Shown here one piece after another: positions 1 through 12,075 of a DNA stretch of 64,000 nt. The position numbers and the translations under genes are program-made. The stretch is from NCBI GenBank assembly GCA_029224185.1, contig CM055192.1, positions 1,849,001 through 1,913,000 of the forward strand, given 5' to 3'. Origin of the DNA: Karalla daura. Its lineage: Eukaryota; Chordata; Actinopteri; Chaetodontiformes; Leiognathidae. Under the pieces are notes generated by a model. That model did not search any database. It had not been told where the DNA came from and saw only the letters and a list, made by a program, of their open reading frames with translations. How positions within the stretch are numbered: the stretch's first letter is position 1; each line of letters starts with the position of its first letter.

Positions 1-3000
1 TTGGAAATTGAATGGGGGCTTAAGGAGGGAAAAGGCTGCACTGGGCCTACGATGATGCTCGTCGTTTAATTTCACAAGGCGCACGGGTTCATGGCCTGCC
101 CCGCATGAGAGAGCACCAATGTTCCTACAAAACTGGAAAAAATAATTTGTCTGCTGCTTAGGGTGTGGCTGGGAGCAGCGTGAAAAGAGCGAAACGAGAG
201 CTGATTTTTAAGCGATCCCGCATGTCGCACGGGGCTATGAAGAGATTGGACATGCCCAATGCTGAGGGGGCCCTTTCCCACTCTGCGAGTCTCCCGGGGA
301 CTGTGCCATCTGCTGGGGTGCATTGAAGCTGGACGCCTCATCACTTTCTATGACCATGTGAGCAGAGGAGACATTGGAGCAGGTACCTGAGCACATGGTT
401 GTCGAGAAATGGTGCTGCTGAAAAACCATACAACCTATCAGCGTGCAACTCGCTACACAAACACACCACCAGATTCTTCAATTTTTGAAATGAAAATGAT
501 GTTTCAAAGTCAAAGTATGGCAACGTTGCGAATGTTTGTTTGTGGAGTTCTGTTTTTCCCATTCATTCTTATGGGAAAAAGCCAAATTGGCGAAGTGATA
601 AACATTTCGCTCTATGGAGACTGCGCTTTCACCTATCTGGAATATGAGCTCACTGTCACGCCGTAGGGGATAGTTTCCAGAACACCATGACGCGATTTGG
701 TGTGTGTACCATGAAAACTGTGACCACAGTCGCGAGGAGAAGTGTAAGGTTTAACATTGATGTCAGCGGTTGGAAATTGAATGGGGGCTTAAGGAGGGAA
801 AAGGCTGCACTGGGCCTACGATGATGCTCGTCGTTTAAATTTCACAAGGCGCACGGGTTCATGGCCTGCCCCGCATGAGAGAGCACCAATGTTCCTACAA
901 AACTGGAAAAAATAATTAGTCTGCTGCTTAGGGTGTGGCTGGGAGCAGCGTGAAAAGAGTGAAACGAGAGCTGATTTTTAAGCGATCCCGCATGTCGCAC
1001 GGGGCTATGAAGAGATTAGACATGCCCAATGCTGAGGGGGCCCTTTCCCACTCTGCGAGTCTCCCAGGGACTGTGCCATCTGCTGGGGTGCATTGAAGCT
1101 GGACGCCTCATCACTTTGTATGACCATGTGAGCAGAGGAGACATTGGAGCAGGTACCTGAGCACATGGTTGTCGAGAAATGGTGCTGCTGAAAAACCATA
1201 CAACCTATCAGCGTGCAACTCGCTACACAAACACACCACCAGATTCTTCAATTTTTGAAATGAAAATGAAGTTTCAAAGTGAAAGTATGGCAACGTTGCG
1301 AATGTTTGTTTGTGGAGTTCTGTTTTTCCCATTCATTCTTATGGGAAAAAGCCAAATTGGCGAAGTGATAAACATTTGGCTCTATGGAGACTGCGCTTTC
1401 ACCTATCTGGAATACGAGCTCACTGTCACGCCGTAGGGGATAGTCTCCAGAATGCCATGACGCGATCTGGTGTGTGTACCATGAAAAAAGTGGCCACAGT
1501 CGCGAGGAGAAGTGTAAGGTTTAACATTGATGTCAGCTGTTGGAATTTGAATGGGGGCTTAAGGAGGGAAAAGGCTGCACTGGGCCTACGATGATGCTCG
1601 TCGTTTAAATTTCACAAGGTGCACGGGTTTCTGGCCTGCCCCTGATGAGAGAGCACCAATGTTCCTACAAAACTGGAAAAAATTATTTGTGTGCTGCTTA
1701 GGGTGTGGCTGGGAGCAGCGTGAAAAGAGCGAAACGAGAGCTGATTTTTAAGCGATCCCGCATGTCGGCCCGGTGCTAAGAAGAGGTTGGACATGCCCAA
1801 TGCTGAGGGGGCACTTTCCCACTCTGCGAGTCTCCCAGGGCCTGTGCCATCTGCTGGGGTGCATTGAAGCTGGACGCCTCATCACTTTCTATGATCATGT
1901 GAGCAGAGGAGACATTGGAGCAGGTACCTGAGCACATGGTTGTCGAGAAATGGTGCTGCTGAAAAACCATACAACCTATCAGCGTGCAACTCGCTACACA
2001 AACACACCACCAGATTCTTCAATTTTTGAAATGAAAATGAAGTTTCAAAGTCAAAGTATTGCAACGTTGCGAATGTTTGTTTGTGGAGTTCTTTTTTTCC
2101 CATTCATTCTTATGGGAAAAAGCCAAAATGGCGAAGTGATAAACATTTGGCTCTATGGAGACTGCGCTTCCACCTATCTGGAATACGAGCTCACTGTCAC
2201 GCCGTACGGGAGAGTCTCCAGAATGCCCTGACACGATTTGGTGTGTGTACTATGAGAACTGTGGCCACAGTCGCGAGGAGAAGTGTAACGTTTAACATTG
2301 ATGTCAGCTGTTGGAAATTGAATGGGGGCTTAAGGAGGGAAAAGGCTGCACTGGGCCTACGATGATGCTCGTCGTTTAAATTTCACAAGGTGCACGGGTT
2401 TCTGGCCTGCCCCGCATGAGAGAGCACCAATGTTCCTACAAAACTGGAAAAAAGAATTTGTGTGCTGCTTAGGGTGTGGCTGGGAGCAGCGTGAAAAGAG
2501 CGAAACGAGAGCTGATTTTTAAGCGATCCCGCATGTCGGCCCGGTGCTTTGAAGAGGTTGGACATGCCCAATGCTGAGGGGGCCCTTTCCCACTCTGCGA
2601 GTCTCCCAGGGCCTGTGCCATCTGCTGGGGTGCATTGAAGCTGGACGCCTCATCACTTTGTATGACCATGTGAGCAGAGGAGACATTGGAGCAGGTACCT
2701 GAGCACATGGTTGTCGAGAAATGGTGCTGCTAAAAAACCATACAACCTATCAGCGTGCAACTCGCTACACAAACACACCACCAGATTCTTCAATTTTTGA
2801 AATGAAAATGAAGTTTCAAAGTCAAAGTATGGCAACGTTGCGAATGTTTGTTTGTGGAGTTCTTTTTTTCCCATTCATTCTTATGGGAAAAAGCCAAAAT
2901 GGCGAAGTGATAAACATTTGGCTCTATGGAGACTGCGCTTCCACCTATCTGGAATACGAGCTCACTGTCACGCCGTAGGGGATAGTTTCCAGAACACCAT

Positions 3001-4921
3001 GACGCGATTTGGTGTGTGTACCATGAAAAAAGTGGCCACAGTCGTGAGGAGAAGTGTAAGGTTTAACATTGATGTCAGCTGTTGGAAATTGAATGGGGGC
3101 TTAAGGAGGGAAAAGGCTGCACTGGGCCTACGATGATGCTCGTCGTTTAAATTTCACAAGGTGCACGGGTTTCTGGCCTGCCCCTGATGAGAGAGCACCA
3201 ATGTTCCTACAAAACTGGAAAAAATAATTTGTGTGCTGCTTAGGGTGTGGCTGGGAGCAGCGTGAAAAGAGCGAAACGAGAGCTGATTTTTAAGCAATCC
3301 CGCATGTCGGCCCGGTGCTAAGAAGAGGTTGGACATGCCCAATGCTGAGGGGGCACTTTCCCACTCTGCGAGTCTCCCAGGGCCTGTGCCATCTGCTGGG
3401 GTGCATTGAAGCTGGACGCCTCATCACTTTCTATGACCATGTGAGCAGAGGAGACATTGGAGCAGGTACCTGAGCACATGGTTGTCGAGAAATGGTGCTG
3501 CTGAAAAACCATACAACCTATCAGCGTGCAACTCGCTACACAAACACACCACCAGATTCTTCAATTTTTGAAATGAAAATGAAGTTTCAAAGTCAAAGCA
3601 TGGCAACGTTGCGAATGTTTGTTTGTGGAGTTCTTTTTTTCCCATTCATTCTTATGGGAAAAAGCCAAAATGGCGAAGTGAAAAACATTTGGCTCTATGG
3701 AGACTGCGCTTCCACCTATCTGGAAAACAAGCTCACTGTCACGCCGTAGGGGATAGTTTCCAGAACACCATAACGCGATTTGGTGTGTGTACCATGAAAA
3801 CTGTGGCCACAGTCGCGAGGAGAAGTGCAACGTTTAACATTGATGGCAGCGGTGGGAAAATGAATGGGGGCTTAAGGAGGGAAAAGGCTGCACTGGGCCT
3901 ACGATGATGCTCGTCGTTTAAATTTCACAAGGCGCACGGGTTTCTGGCCTGCCCCGCATGAGAGAGCACCAATGTTCCTACAAAAGTGGAAAAAATAATT
4001 TGTCTGCTGCTCAGGGTGTGGCTGGGAGCAGCGTGAAAAGAGCGAAACGAGAGCTGATTTTTAAGCGATCCCGCATGTCGGCCCGGTGCTAAGAAGAGGT
4101 TGGACATGCCCAATGCTGAGGGGGCCCTTTCCCACTCTGCGAGTCTCCCAGGGCCTGTGCCATCTGCTGGGGTGCATTGAAGCTGGACGCCTCATCACTT
4201 TGTATGACCATGTGAGCAGAGGAGACATTGGAGCAGGTGCCTGAGCACATGGTTGTCGAGAAATGGTGCTGCTGAAAAACCATGCAACCTATCAGCGTGC
4301 AACTCGCTACACAAACACACCACCAGATTCTTCAATTTTTGAAATGAAAATGAAGTTTCAAAGTCAAAGTATGGCAACGTTGCGAATGTTTGTTTGTGGA
4401 GTTCTTTTTTTCACATTCATTCTTATGGGAAAAAGCCAAATTGGCGAAGTGATAAATATTTGGCTCTATGGAGACTGCGCTTCCACCTATCTGGAATACG
4501 AGCTCACTGTCACGCCGTAGGGGATAGTTTCCAGAACACCATGACGCGATTTGGTGTGTGTACCATGAAAAAAGTGGCCACAGTCGCGAGGAGAAGTGTA
4601 AGGTTTAACATTGATGTCAGCTGTTGGAAATTGAATGGGGGCTTAAGGAGGGAAAAGGCTGCACTGGGCCTACGATGATGCTCGTCGTTTAAATTTCACA
4701 AGGTGCACGGGTTTATGGCCTGCCCCTGATGAGAGAGCACCAATGTTCCTACAAAACTGGAAAAAATAATTTGTCTGCTGCTTAGGGTGTGGCTGAGAGC
4801 AGCGTGAAAAGAGCGAAACGAGAGCTGATTTTTAAGCGATCCCGCATGTCGGCCCGGTGCAGAGAAGAGGTTGGACATGCCCAATGCTGAGGGGGCCCTT
4901 TCCCACTCTGCGAGTCTCCCA
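1..4921 (+). repeat. Satellite array, left segment (subfamily A)
   Basis: Six complete head-to-tail monomers plus partial ends. Anchors (first base of TCACAAGG) lie at 72, 842, 1612, 2383, 3154, 3925 and 4696, so successive units are 770, 770, 771, 771, 771 and 771 bp. The sequence starts and stops inside a monomer, so the array continues to the left. Units here share CACCACCAGATTC, GGCGAAGTGATAAAC, often CATGAAAAAAGTGG, and often GATGTCAGCTGTTGG, which are rare to the right of the gap. Several units carry AAGGTGCACGG after the anchor. Open frames of up to about 94 codons recur in every unit on both strands but overlap one another in several frames, and I do not regard them as genes. No unique sequence or inserted element is visible. 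Confidence 0.97.
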
Positions 4922-5021
4922 NNNNNNNNNNNNNNNNNNNNNNNNNNNNNNNNNNNNNNNNNNNNNNNNNNNNNNNNNNNNNNNNNNNNNNNNNNNNNNN
5001 NNNNNNNNNNNNNNNNNNNNN
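4922..5021. other. Assembly gap (100 N) inside the satellite
   Basis: Exactly 100 N, a conventional placeholder length rather than a measured size. In monomer phase (anchor = 0) the left flank stops near base 225 and the right flank resumes near base 650, so at least about 424 bp are missing, plus an unknown whole number of monomers. Subfamily features differ across the gap. Two open frames that appear to run through it are artefacts of translating N. Confidence 0.98.
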
Positions 5022-7261
5022 GGCCACAGTCGCGAGGAGAAGTGTAACGCTTAACATTGATGGCAGTGGTGGGACAATGAATGTGGGCTTATGGAGAGAA
5101 AAGGCTGCACTGGGCCATACGATGAGGCTCGTCGTTTAAATTTCACAAGGCGCACGGGTTTCTGGCTTGCCCCGCATGAGAGAGCACCAATGTTCCTACA
5201 AAACTGGAAAAAATAATTTGTCTGCTGCTTTCGGTGTGGCTGTCAGCAGCGTGAAAAGAGCGAAACGAGAGCTGATTTTTAAGCGATCCTGCATGTCGGC
5301 CCGGTGATAAGAAGAGGTTGGACATGCCCAATGCTGAGGGTGCCCTTTACCACTCTGCGAGTCTCCCAGGGACTGTGCCATCTGTTGGGGTGCATTGAAT
5401 TTGGACGCCTCATCACTTTGTATGATCATGTGAGCAGAGGAGACATTGGAGCAGGTACTTGAGCACATGGTTGTCGAGAAATGGTGCTGCTGAAAAACCA
5501 TACAACCTATCAGCGTGCAACTCGCTACACAAACACACCACAAGATTCTTCAATTTTTGAAATGAAAATGAAGTTTCAAAGTCAAAGCATGGCAACGTTG
5601 CGAATGTTTGTTTGTGGAGTTCTTTTTTTCCCATTCATTCTTATGGGAAAAAGCCAAATTGGCCAAGTGAGAAACATTTGGCTCTATGGAGACTGCGCTT
5701 TCACCTATCTGGAATACGAGCTCACTGTCACTCCGTAGGGGATAGTCTCCAGAATGCCATGACGCGATTTGGTGTGTGTACCATGAAAACTGTGGCCACA
5801 GTCGCGAGGAGAAGTGCAACGTTTAACATTGATGGCAGTGGTGGGACAATGAATGGGGGCTTATGGAGAGAAAAGGCTGCACTGGGCCATACGATGAGGC
5901 TCGTCGTTTAAATTTCACAAGGCGCACGGGTTTCTGGCCTGCCCCGCATGAGAGAGCACCAATGTTCCTACAAAACTGGAAAAAAGAATTTGTCTGCTGC
6001 GTAGGGTGTGGCTGGGAGCAGCGTGAAAAGAGCGAAACGAGAGCTGATTTTTAAGCGATCCCGCATGTCGGCCCGGTGCTACGAAGAGGTTGGACATGCC
6101 CAATGCTGAGGGCCCCTTTCCCACTCTGCAAGTCTCCCAGGGCCTGTGCCATCTGCTGGGGTGCATTGAAGCTGGACGCCTCATCACTTTGTATGACCAT
6201 GTAAGCAGAGGAGACATTGGAGCAGGTACCTGAGCACATGGTCGTCGAGAAATGGTGCTGCTGAAAAACCATACAACCTATCAGCGTGCAACTCGCTACA
6301 CAAACACACCACAAGATTCTTCAATTTTTGAAATAAAAAAGAAGTTTCAAAGTCAAAGCATGGCAATGTTGCGAATGTTTGTTTGTGGAGTTCTGTTTTT
6401 CCCATTCATTCTTATGGGAAAAAGCCAAATTGGCCAAGTGAGAAACATTTGGCTCTATGGAGACAACGCTTTCACCAATCTGGAATACGAGCTCACTGTC
6501 ACGCCGTAGGGGAGAGTCTCCAGAATGCCCTGACACGATTTGGTGTGTGTACTATGAGAACTGTGGCCACAGTCGCGAGGAGAAGTGTAACGCTTAACAT
6601 TGATGGCAGTGGTGGGACAATGAATGTGGGCTTATGGAGAGAAAAGGCTGCACTGGGCCATACGATGAGGCTCGTCGTTTAAATTTCACAAGGCGCACGG
6701 GTTTCTGGCTTGCCCCGCATGAGAGAGCACCAATGTTCCTACAAAACTGGAAAAAATAATTTGTCTGCTGCTTTCGGTGTGGCTGTCAGCAGCGTGAAAA
6801 GAGCGAAACGAGAGCTGATTTTTAAGCGATCCTGCATGTCGGCCCGGTGATAAGAAGAGGTTGGACATGCCCAATGCTGAGGGTGCCCTTTACCACTCTG
6901 CGAGTCTCCCAGGGACTGTGCCATCTGTTGGGGTGCATTGAATTTGGACGCCTCATCACTTTGTATGATCATGTGAGCAGAGGAGACATTGGAGCAGGTA
7001 CTTGAGCACATGGTTGTCGAGAAATGGTGCTGCTGAAAAACCATACAACCTATCAGCGTGCAACTCGCTACACAAACACACCACAAGATTCTTCAATTTT
7101 TGAAATGAAAATGAAGTTTCAAAGTCAAAGCATGGCAACGTTGCGAATGTTTGTTTGTGGAGTTCTTTTTTTCCCATTCATTCTTATGGGAAAAAGCCAA
7201 ATTGGCCAAGTGAGAAACATTTGGCTCTATGGAGACTGCGCTTTCACCTATCTGGAATACG
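5022..7261 (+). repeat. 1543-bp two-unit duplication next to the gap
   Basis: Sequence from 5022 to about 5718 matches 6565 to about 7261 at an offset of 1543 bp, sharing private variants: GCTTAACATTG, GAATGTGGGC, CTTTCGGTGTGG with GCTGTCAGC, GGTGATAAG, GGGTGCCCTTTACC and CATTGAATTTGG. The first difference I see is GAGCTC against GTGCTC (near 5719 and 7262). Because one copy begins exactly at the gap edge, this could be a true recent duplication or an assembly error. Confidence 0.8.
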
Positions 7262-8229
7262 TGCTCACTGTCACTCCGTAGGGGATAGTCTCCAGAATGC
7301 CATGACGCGATTTGGTGTGTGTACCATGAGAACTGTGGCCACAGTCGCGAGGAGAAGTGCAACGTTTAACATTGATGGCAGTGGTGGGACAATGAATGGG
7401 GGCTTATGGAGAGAAAAGGCTGCACTGGGCCATACGATGAGGCTCGTCGATTAAATTTCACAAGGCGCACGGGTTTCTGGCCTGCCCCGCATGAGAGAGC
7501 ACCAATGTTCCTACAAAACTGGAAAAAATAAGTTGTCTGCTGCTTAGGGTGTGGCTGTCAGCAGCGTGAAAAGAGCGAAACGAGAGCTGATTTTTAAGCG
7601 ATCCTGCATGTCGGCCCGGTGCTAAGAAGAGGTTGGACATGCCCAATGCTGAGGGGGCCCTTTCCCACTCTGCGAGTCTCCCAGGGACTGTGCCATCTGC
7701 TGGGGTGCATTGAAGCTGGACGCCTCATCACTTTGTATGACCATGTGAGCAGAGGAGACATTGGAGCAGGTACCTGAGCACATGGTTGTCGAGAAATGGT
7801 GCTGCTGAAAAACCATACAACCTATCAGCGTGCAACTCGCTACACAAACACACCACAAGATTCTTCAATTTTTGAAATGAAAATGAAGTTTCAAAGTCAA
7901 AGCATGGCAACGTTGCGAATGTTTGTTTGTGGAGTTCTTTTTTTCCCATTCATTCTTATGGGAAAAAGCCAAATTGGCCAAGTGAGAAACATTTGGCTCT
8001 ATGGAGACTGCGCTTTCACCTATCTGGAATACGAGCTCACTGTCACTCCGTAGGGGATAGTCTCCAGAATGCCATGACGCGATTTGGTGTTTGTACCATG
8101 AGAACTGTGGCCACAGTCGCGAGGAGAAGTGCAACGTTTAACATTGATGGCAGTGGTGGGACAATGAATGGGGGCTTATGGAGAGAAAAGGCTGCACTGG
8201 GCCATACGATGAGGCTCGTCGATTAAATT

Positions 8230-8991
8230 TCACAAGGCGCACGGGTTTCTGGCCTGCCCCGCATGAGAGAGCACCAATGTTCCTACAAAACTGGAAAAAA
8301 TAAGTTTTCTGCTGCTTAGGGTGTGGCTGTCAGCAGCGTGAAAAGAGCGAAACGAGAGCTGATTTTTAAGCGATCCCGCATGTCGGCCCGGTGCTAAGAA
8401 GAGGTTGGACATGCCCAATGCTGAGGGGGCCCTTTCCCCCTCTGCGAGTCTCCCAGGGACTGTGCCATCTGCTGGGGTGCATTGAAGCTGGACGCCTCAT
8501 CACTTTCTATGACCATGTGAGCAGAGGAGACATTGGAGCAGGTACCTGAGCACATGGTTGTCGAGAAATGGTGCTGCTGAAAAACCATACAACCTATCAG
8601 CGTGCAACTCGCTACACAAACACACCACAAGATTCTTCAATTTTTGAAATGAAAATGAAGTTTCAAAGTCAAAGTATGGCAACGTTGTTTGTGGAGTTCT
8701 TTTTTTCCCATTCATTCTTATGGGAAAAAGCCAAATTGGCCAAGTGAGAAACATTTGGCTCTATGGAGACTGCGCTTTCACCTATCTGGAATACGAGCTC
8801 ACTGTCACTCCGTAGGGGAGAGTCTCCAGAATGCCATGACGCGATTTGATGTGTGTACCATGAAAACTGTGGCCACAGTCGCGAGGAGAAGTGTAACGTT
8901 TAACATTGATGGCAGTGGTGGGACAATGAATGGGGGCTTATGGAGAGAAAAGGCTGCACTGGGCCATACAATGAGGCTCGTCGTTTAAATT
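8230..8991 (+). repeat. Short 762-bp monomer (10-bp deletion at 8687/8688)
   Basis: Lacks CGAATGTTTG between GCAACGTTG and TTTGTGGAG. Leftmost of twelve carriers; it also has the linked variant GATTTGATGTG downstream. Confidence 0.9.
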
Positions 8992-10531
8992 TCACAAGGC
9001 GCACGGGTTTCTGGCCTGCCCCGCATGAGAGAGCACCAATGTTCCTACAAAACTGGAAAAAATAATTTGTCTGCTGCGTAGGGTGTGGCTGGGAGCAGCG
9101 TGAAATGAGCGAAACGAGAGCTGATTTTTAAGCGACCCCGCATGTCGCACGGGGCTATGAAGAGATTGGACATGCCCAATGCTGAGGGGGCCCTTTCCCA
9201 CTCTGCAATTCTCCCAGAGACTGTGCCATCTGCTGGGGTGCATTGAAGCTGGACGCCTCATCACTTTCTATGACCATGTGAGCAGAGGAGACATTGGAGC
9301 AGGTACCTGAGCACATGGTTGTCGAGAAATGGTGCTGCAGAAAAACCATACAACCTATCAGCGTGCAACTCGCTACACAAACACACCACAAGATTCTTCA
9401 ATTTTTGAAATGAAAATGAAGTTTCAAAGTCAAAGCATGGCAACGTTGCGAATGTCTGTTTGTGGAGTTCTTTTTTTCCCATTCATTCTTACGGGAAAAA
9501 GCCAAATTGGCCAAGTGAGAAATATTTGGCTCTATGGAGACTGCGCTTTCACCTATCTGGAATACGAACTCACTGTCACGCCGTAGGGGATAGTCTCCAG
9601 AATGCCATGACGCGATTTGGTGTGTGTACCATGAAAACTGTGGCCACAGTCGCGAGGAGAAGTGTAACGTTTAACATTGATGTCAGCGGTTGGAAATTGA
9701 ATGGGGGCTTAAGGAGGGAAAAGGCTGCACTGGGCCTACGATGATGCTCGTCGCTTAAATTTCACATGGCGCACGGGTTTCTGGCCTGCCCCGCATGAGA
9801 GAGCACCAATGTTCCTACAAAACTGGAAAAAATAATTTGTCTGCTGCGTAGGGTGTGGCTGGGAGCAGCGTGAAATGAGCGAAACGAGAGCTGATTTTTA
9901 AGCGACCCCGCATGTCGCACGGGGCTATGAAGAGATTGGACATGCCCAATGCTGAGGGGGCCCTTTCCCACTCTGCAATTCTCCCAGAGACTGTGCCATC
10001 TGCTGGGGTGCATTGAAGCTGGACGCCTCATCACTTTCTATGACCATGTGAGCAGAGGAGACATTGGAGCAGGTACCTGAGCACATGGTTGTCGAGAAAT
10101 GGTGCTGCTGAAAAACCATACAACCTATCAGCGTGCAACTCGCTACACAAACACATCACAAGATTCTTCAATTTTTGAAATGAAAATGAAGTTTCAAAGT
10201 CAAAGCATGGCAACGTTGCGAATGCTTGTTTGTGGAGTTCTTTTTTTCCCATTCATTCTTATGGGAAAAAGCCAAATTGGCCAAGTGAGAAACATTTGGC
10301 TCTATGGAGACTGCGCTTTCACCTATCTGGAATACGAACTCACTGTCACGCCGTAGGGGATAGTCTCCAGAATGCCATGACGCGATTTGGTGTGTGTACC
10401 ATGAAAACTGTGGCCACAGTCGCGAGGAGAAGTGTAACGTTTAACATTGATGTCAGCGGTTGGAAATTGAATGGGGGCTTATGGAGGGAAAAGGCTGCAC
10501 TGGGCCTACGATGATGCTCGTCGTTTAAATT
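8992..10531 (+). repeat. Adjacent near-identical monomer pair (770-bp offset)
   Basis: Units 8992-9761 and 9762-10531 share private variants GTGAAATGAGCG, AGCGACCCCGC and GCAATTCTCCCAGAGAC in their first third, then diverge (CTGCAGAAA against CTGCTGAAA; CACACCAC against CACATCAC; CTTACGGG against CTTATGGG). This is the pattern expected of a recent single-unit duplication followed by partial replacement from other units. Confidence 0.8.
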
Positions 10532-11285
10532 TCACATGGCGCACGGATTTATGGCCTGCCCCGCATGAGAGAGCACCAATGTTCCTACAAAACTGGAAAA
10601 AATAATTTGTCTGCTGCGTAGGGTGTGGCTGGGAGCAGCGTGAAAAGAGCGAAACGAGAGCTGATTTTTAAGCGATCCCGCATGTCGGCCCGGTGCTATG
10701 AAGAGATTGGACATGCCCAATGCTGAGGGGGCCCTTTCCCACTCTGCGAGTCTCCCAGGGCCTGTGCCATCTGCTGGGGTGCATTGAAGCTGGACGCCTC
10801 TTCACTTTCTATGACCATGTGAGCAGAGGAGACATTGGAGCAGGTACCTGAGCACATGGTTGTCGAGAAATGGTGCTGCTGAAAAACCATACAACCAATC
10901 AGCGTGCAACTCGCTACACAAACACACCACAAGATTCTTCAATTTTTGAAATGAAAATGAAGTTTCAAAGTCAAAGTATGGCAACGTTGCGAATGTTTGT
11001 TTGTGGAGTTCTGTTTTTCCCATTCATTCTTATGGGAAAAAGCCAAATTGGCCAAGTGAGAAACATTTGGCTCTATGGAGACAACGCTTTCACCAATCTG
11101 GAATACGAGCTCACTGTCACGCCGTAGGGGAGAGTCTCCAGAATGCCCTGACACGATTTGGTGTGTGTACTATGAGAACTGTGGCCACAGTCGCGAGGAG
11201 AAGTGCAACGTTTAACATTGATGGCAGTGGTGGGACAATGAAATGGGGCTCATGGAGAGAAAAGGCTGCACTGGGCCTACGATGA
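10532..11285 (+). repeat. Monomer variant that recurs about 46 and 50 kb away
   Basis: This unit carries GCACGGATTTATGG, GCCTCTTCACTTTC, ACAACCAATCAGCG and GAGACAACGCTTTCACCAA. The same set of variants is found in the units starting at 56706 and 60562, and I saw the complete combination nowhere else. It directly precedes the divergent unit. Confidence 0.75.
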
Positions 11286-12060
11286 TGCTCGTCGTTTAAA
11301 TTTCAAAGGGCGTACGGGTATATGGCCTGCCCCGCATGAGAGAGCACCAATGTTCCAACAAAACTGGAAAAAAGAATTAGTCTGCTGCTAAGGGTGTGGC
11401 TGGTAGCAGCGTGAAAAGAGCGAAACGAGAGCTGATTTTTTAGCGATCCCGCATGTTGGCCAAGTGCGAAGAAGAGATTGGACATGTCCAATGCTGCGGG
11501 GGCCATTTCCCACTCTGGGAGTCTCCCAGGGCCTGTGCAATCTCCTGGGGTGCATTGAAGCTGGACGCCTCATCACTTTGTATAACCATGTCGGCAGAAG
11601 AAACTTTGGAGCAGGTACCTGAGCACATGGTTGTCGAGAACAGGCGCTGATGATAAACCATACAACCTATCAGCGTGAAACTCCTTACACAAACACACCA
11701 CAAGATTCTTCAATTTTTGAAATGAAGATGAAGTTTCAAAGTCAAAGTATGGCAACGTTATAAATGTTTGATTGTGGAGTTCTGTTTTTCCCAATCATTC
11801 TCATGGGAAAAAGCCAAATTGGCCAAGTGATAAATATTTGGCTCTATGGAGACTACGCTTTCACCAATCTGGAATAAGAGCTCACTTGTCACGCCGTAGG
11901 GGAGAGTCTCCAGAACGCCCTGACACGATTTGGTGTGTGTACCATGAAAACTGTGGCCACAGTCGCGAGGAGAAGTGCAACGTTTAACATTGATGGCAGC
12001 GGTGGGACAATGAATGGGGCCTTATGGAGAGAAAAGGCTGCACTGGGCCATACGATGATG
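11240..12060 (+). repeat. Strongly divergent satellite monomer
   Basis: This unit (anchor variant at 11303, 773 bp) aligns along its whole length to the family but carries roughly 35 differences by eye that neighbours lack. Examples are TCAAAGGGCGTACGG, GTTCCAACAAAAC, GGTAGCAGCG, CATGTTGGCCAAG, GCTGCGGGGGCC, CAATCTCCTGGG, GTCGGCAGAAGAAAC, CAGGCGCTGATG, GTTATAAATG, CCAATCATTCTC and CACTTGTCACG. Flanking units are ordinary. It keeps TTGGCCAA and CAGGTACCTG and a 9-bp hairpin stem. It looks like an older or imported monomer that escaped homogenisation, or a unit from another array of the same family. Confidence 0.88.
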
Positions 12061-12075
12061 CTCGTCGTTTAAATT

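Noticed and set aside
4782..5057. Open frames running through the N gap
   Set aside because: Produced by translating unknown bases; the gap length is a placeholder, so the frame across it is meaningless.
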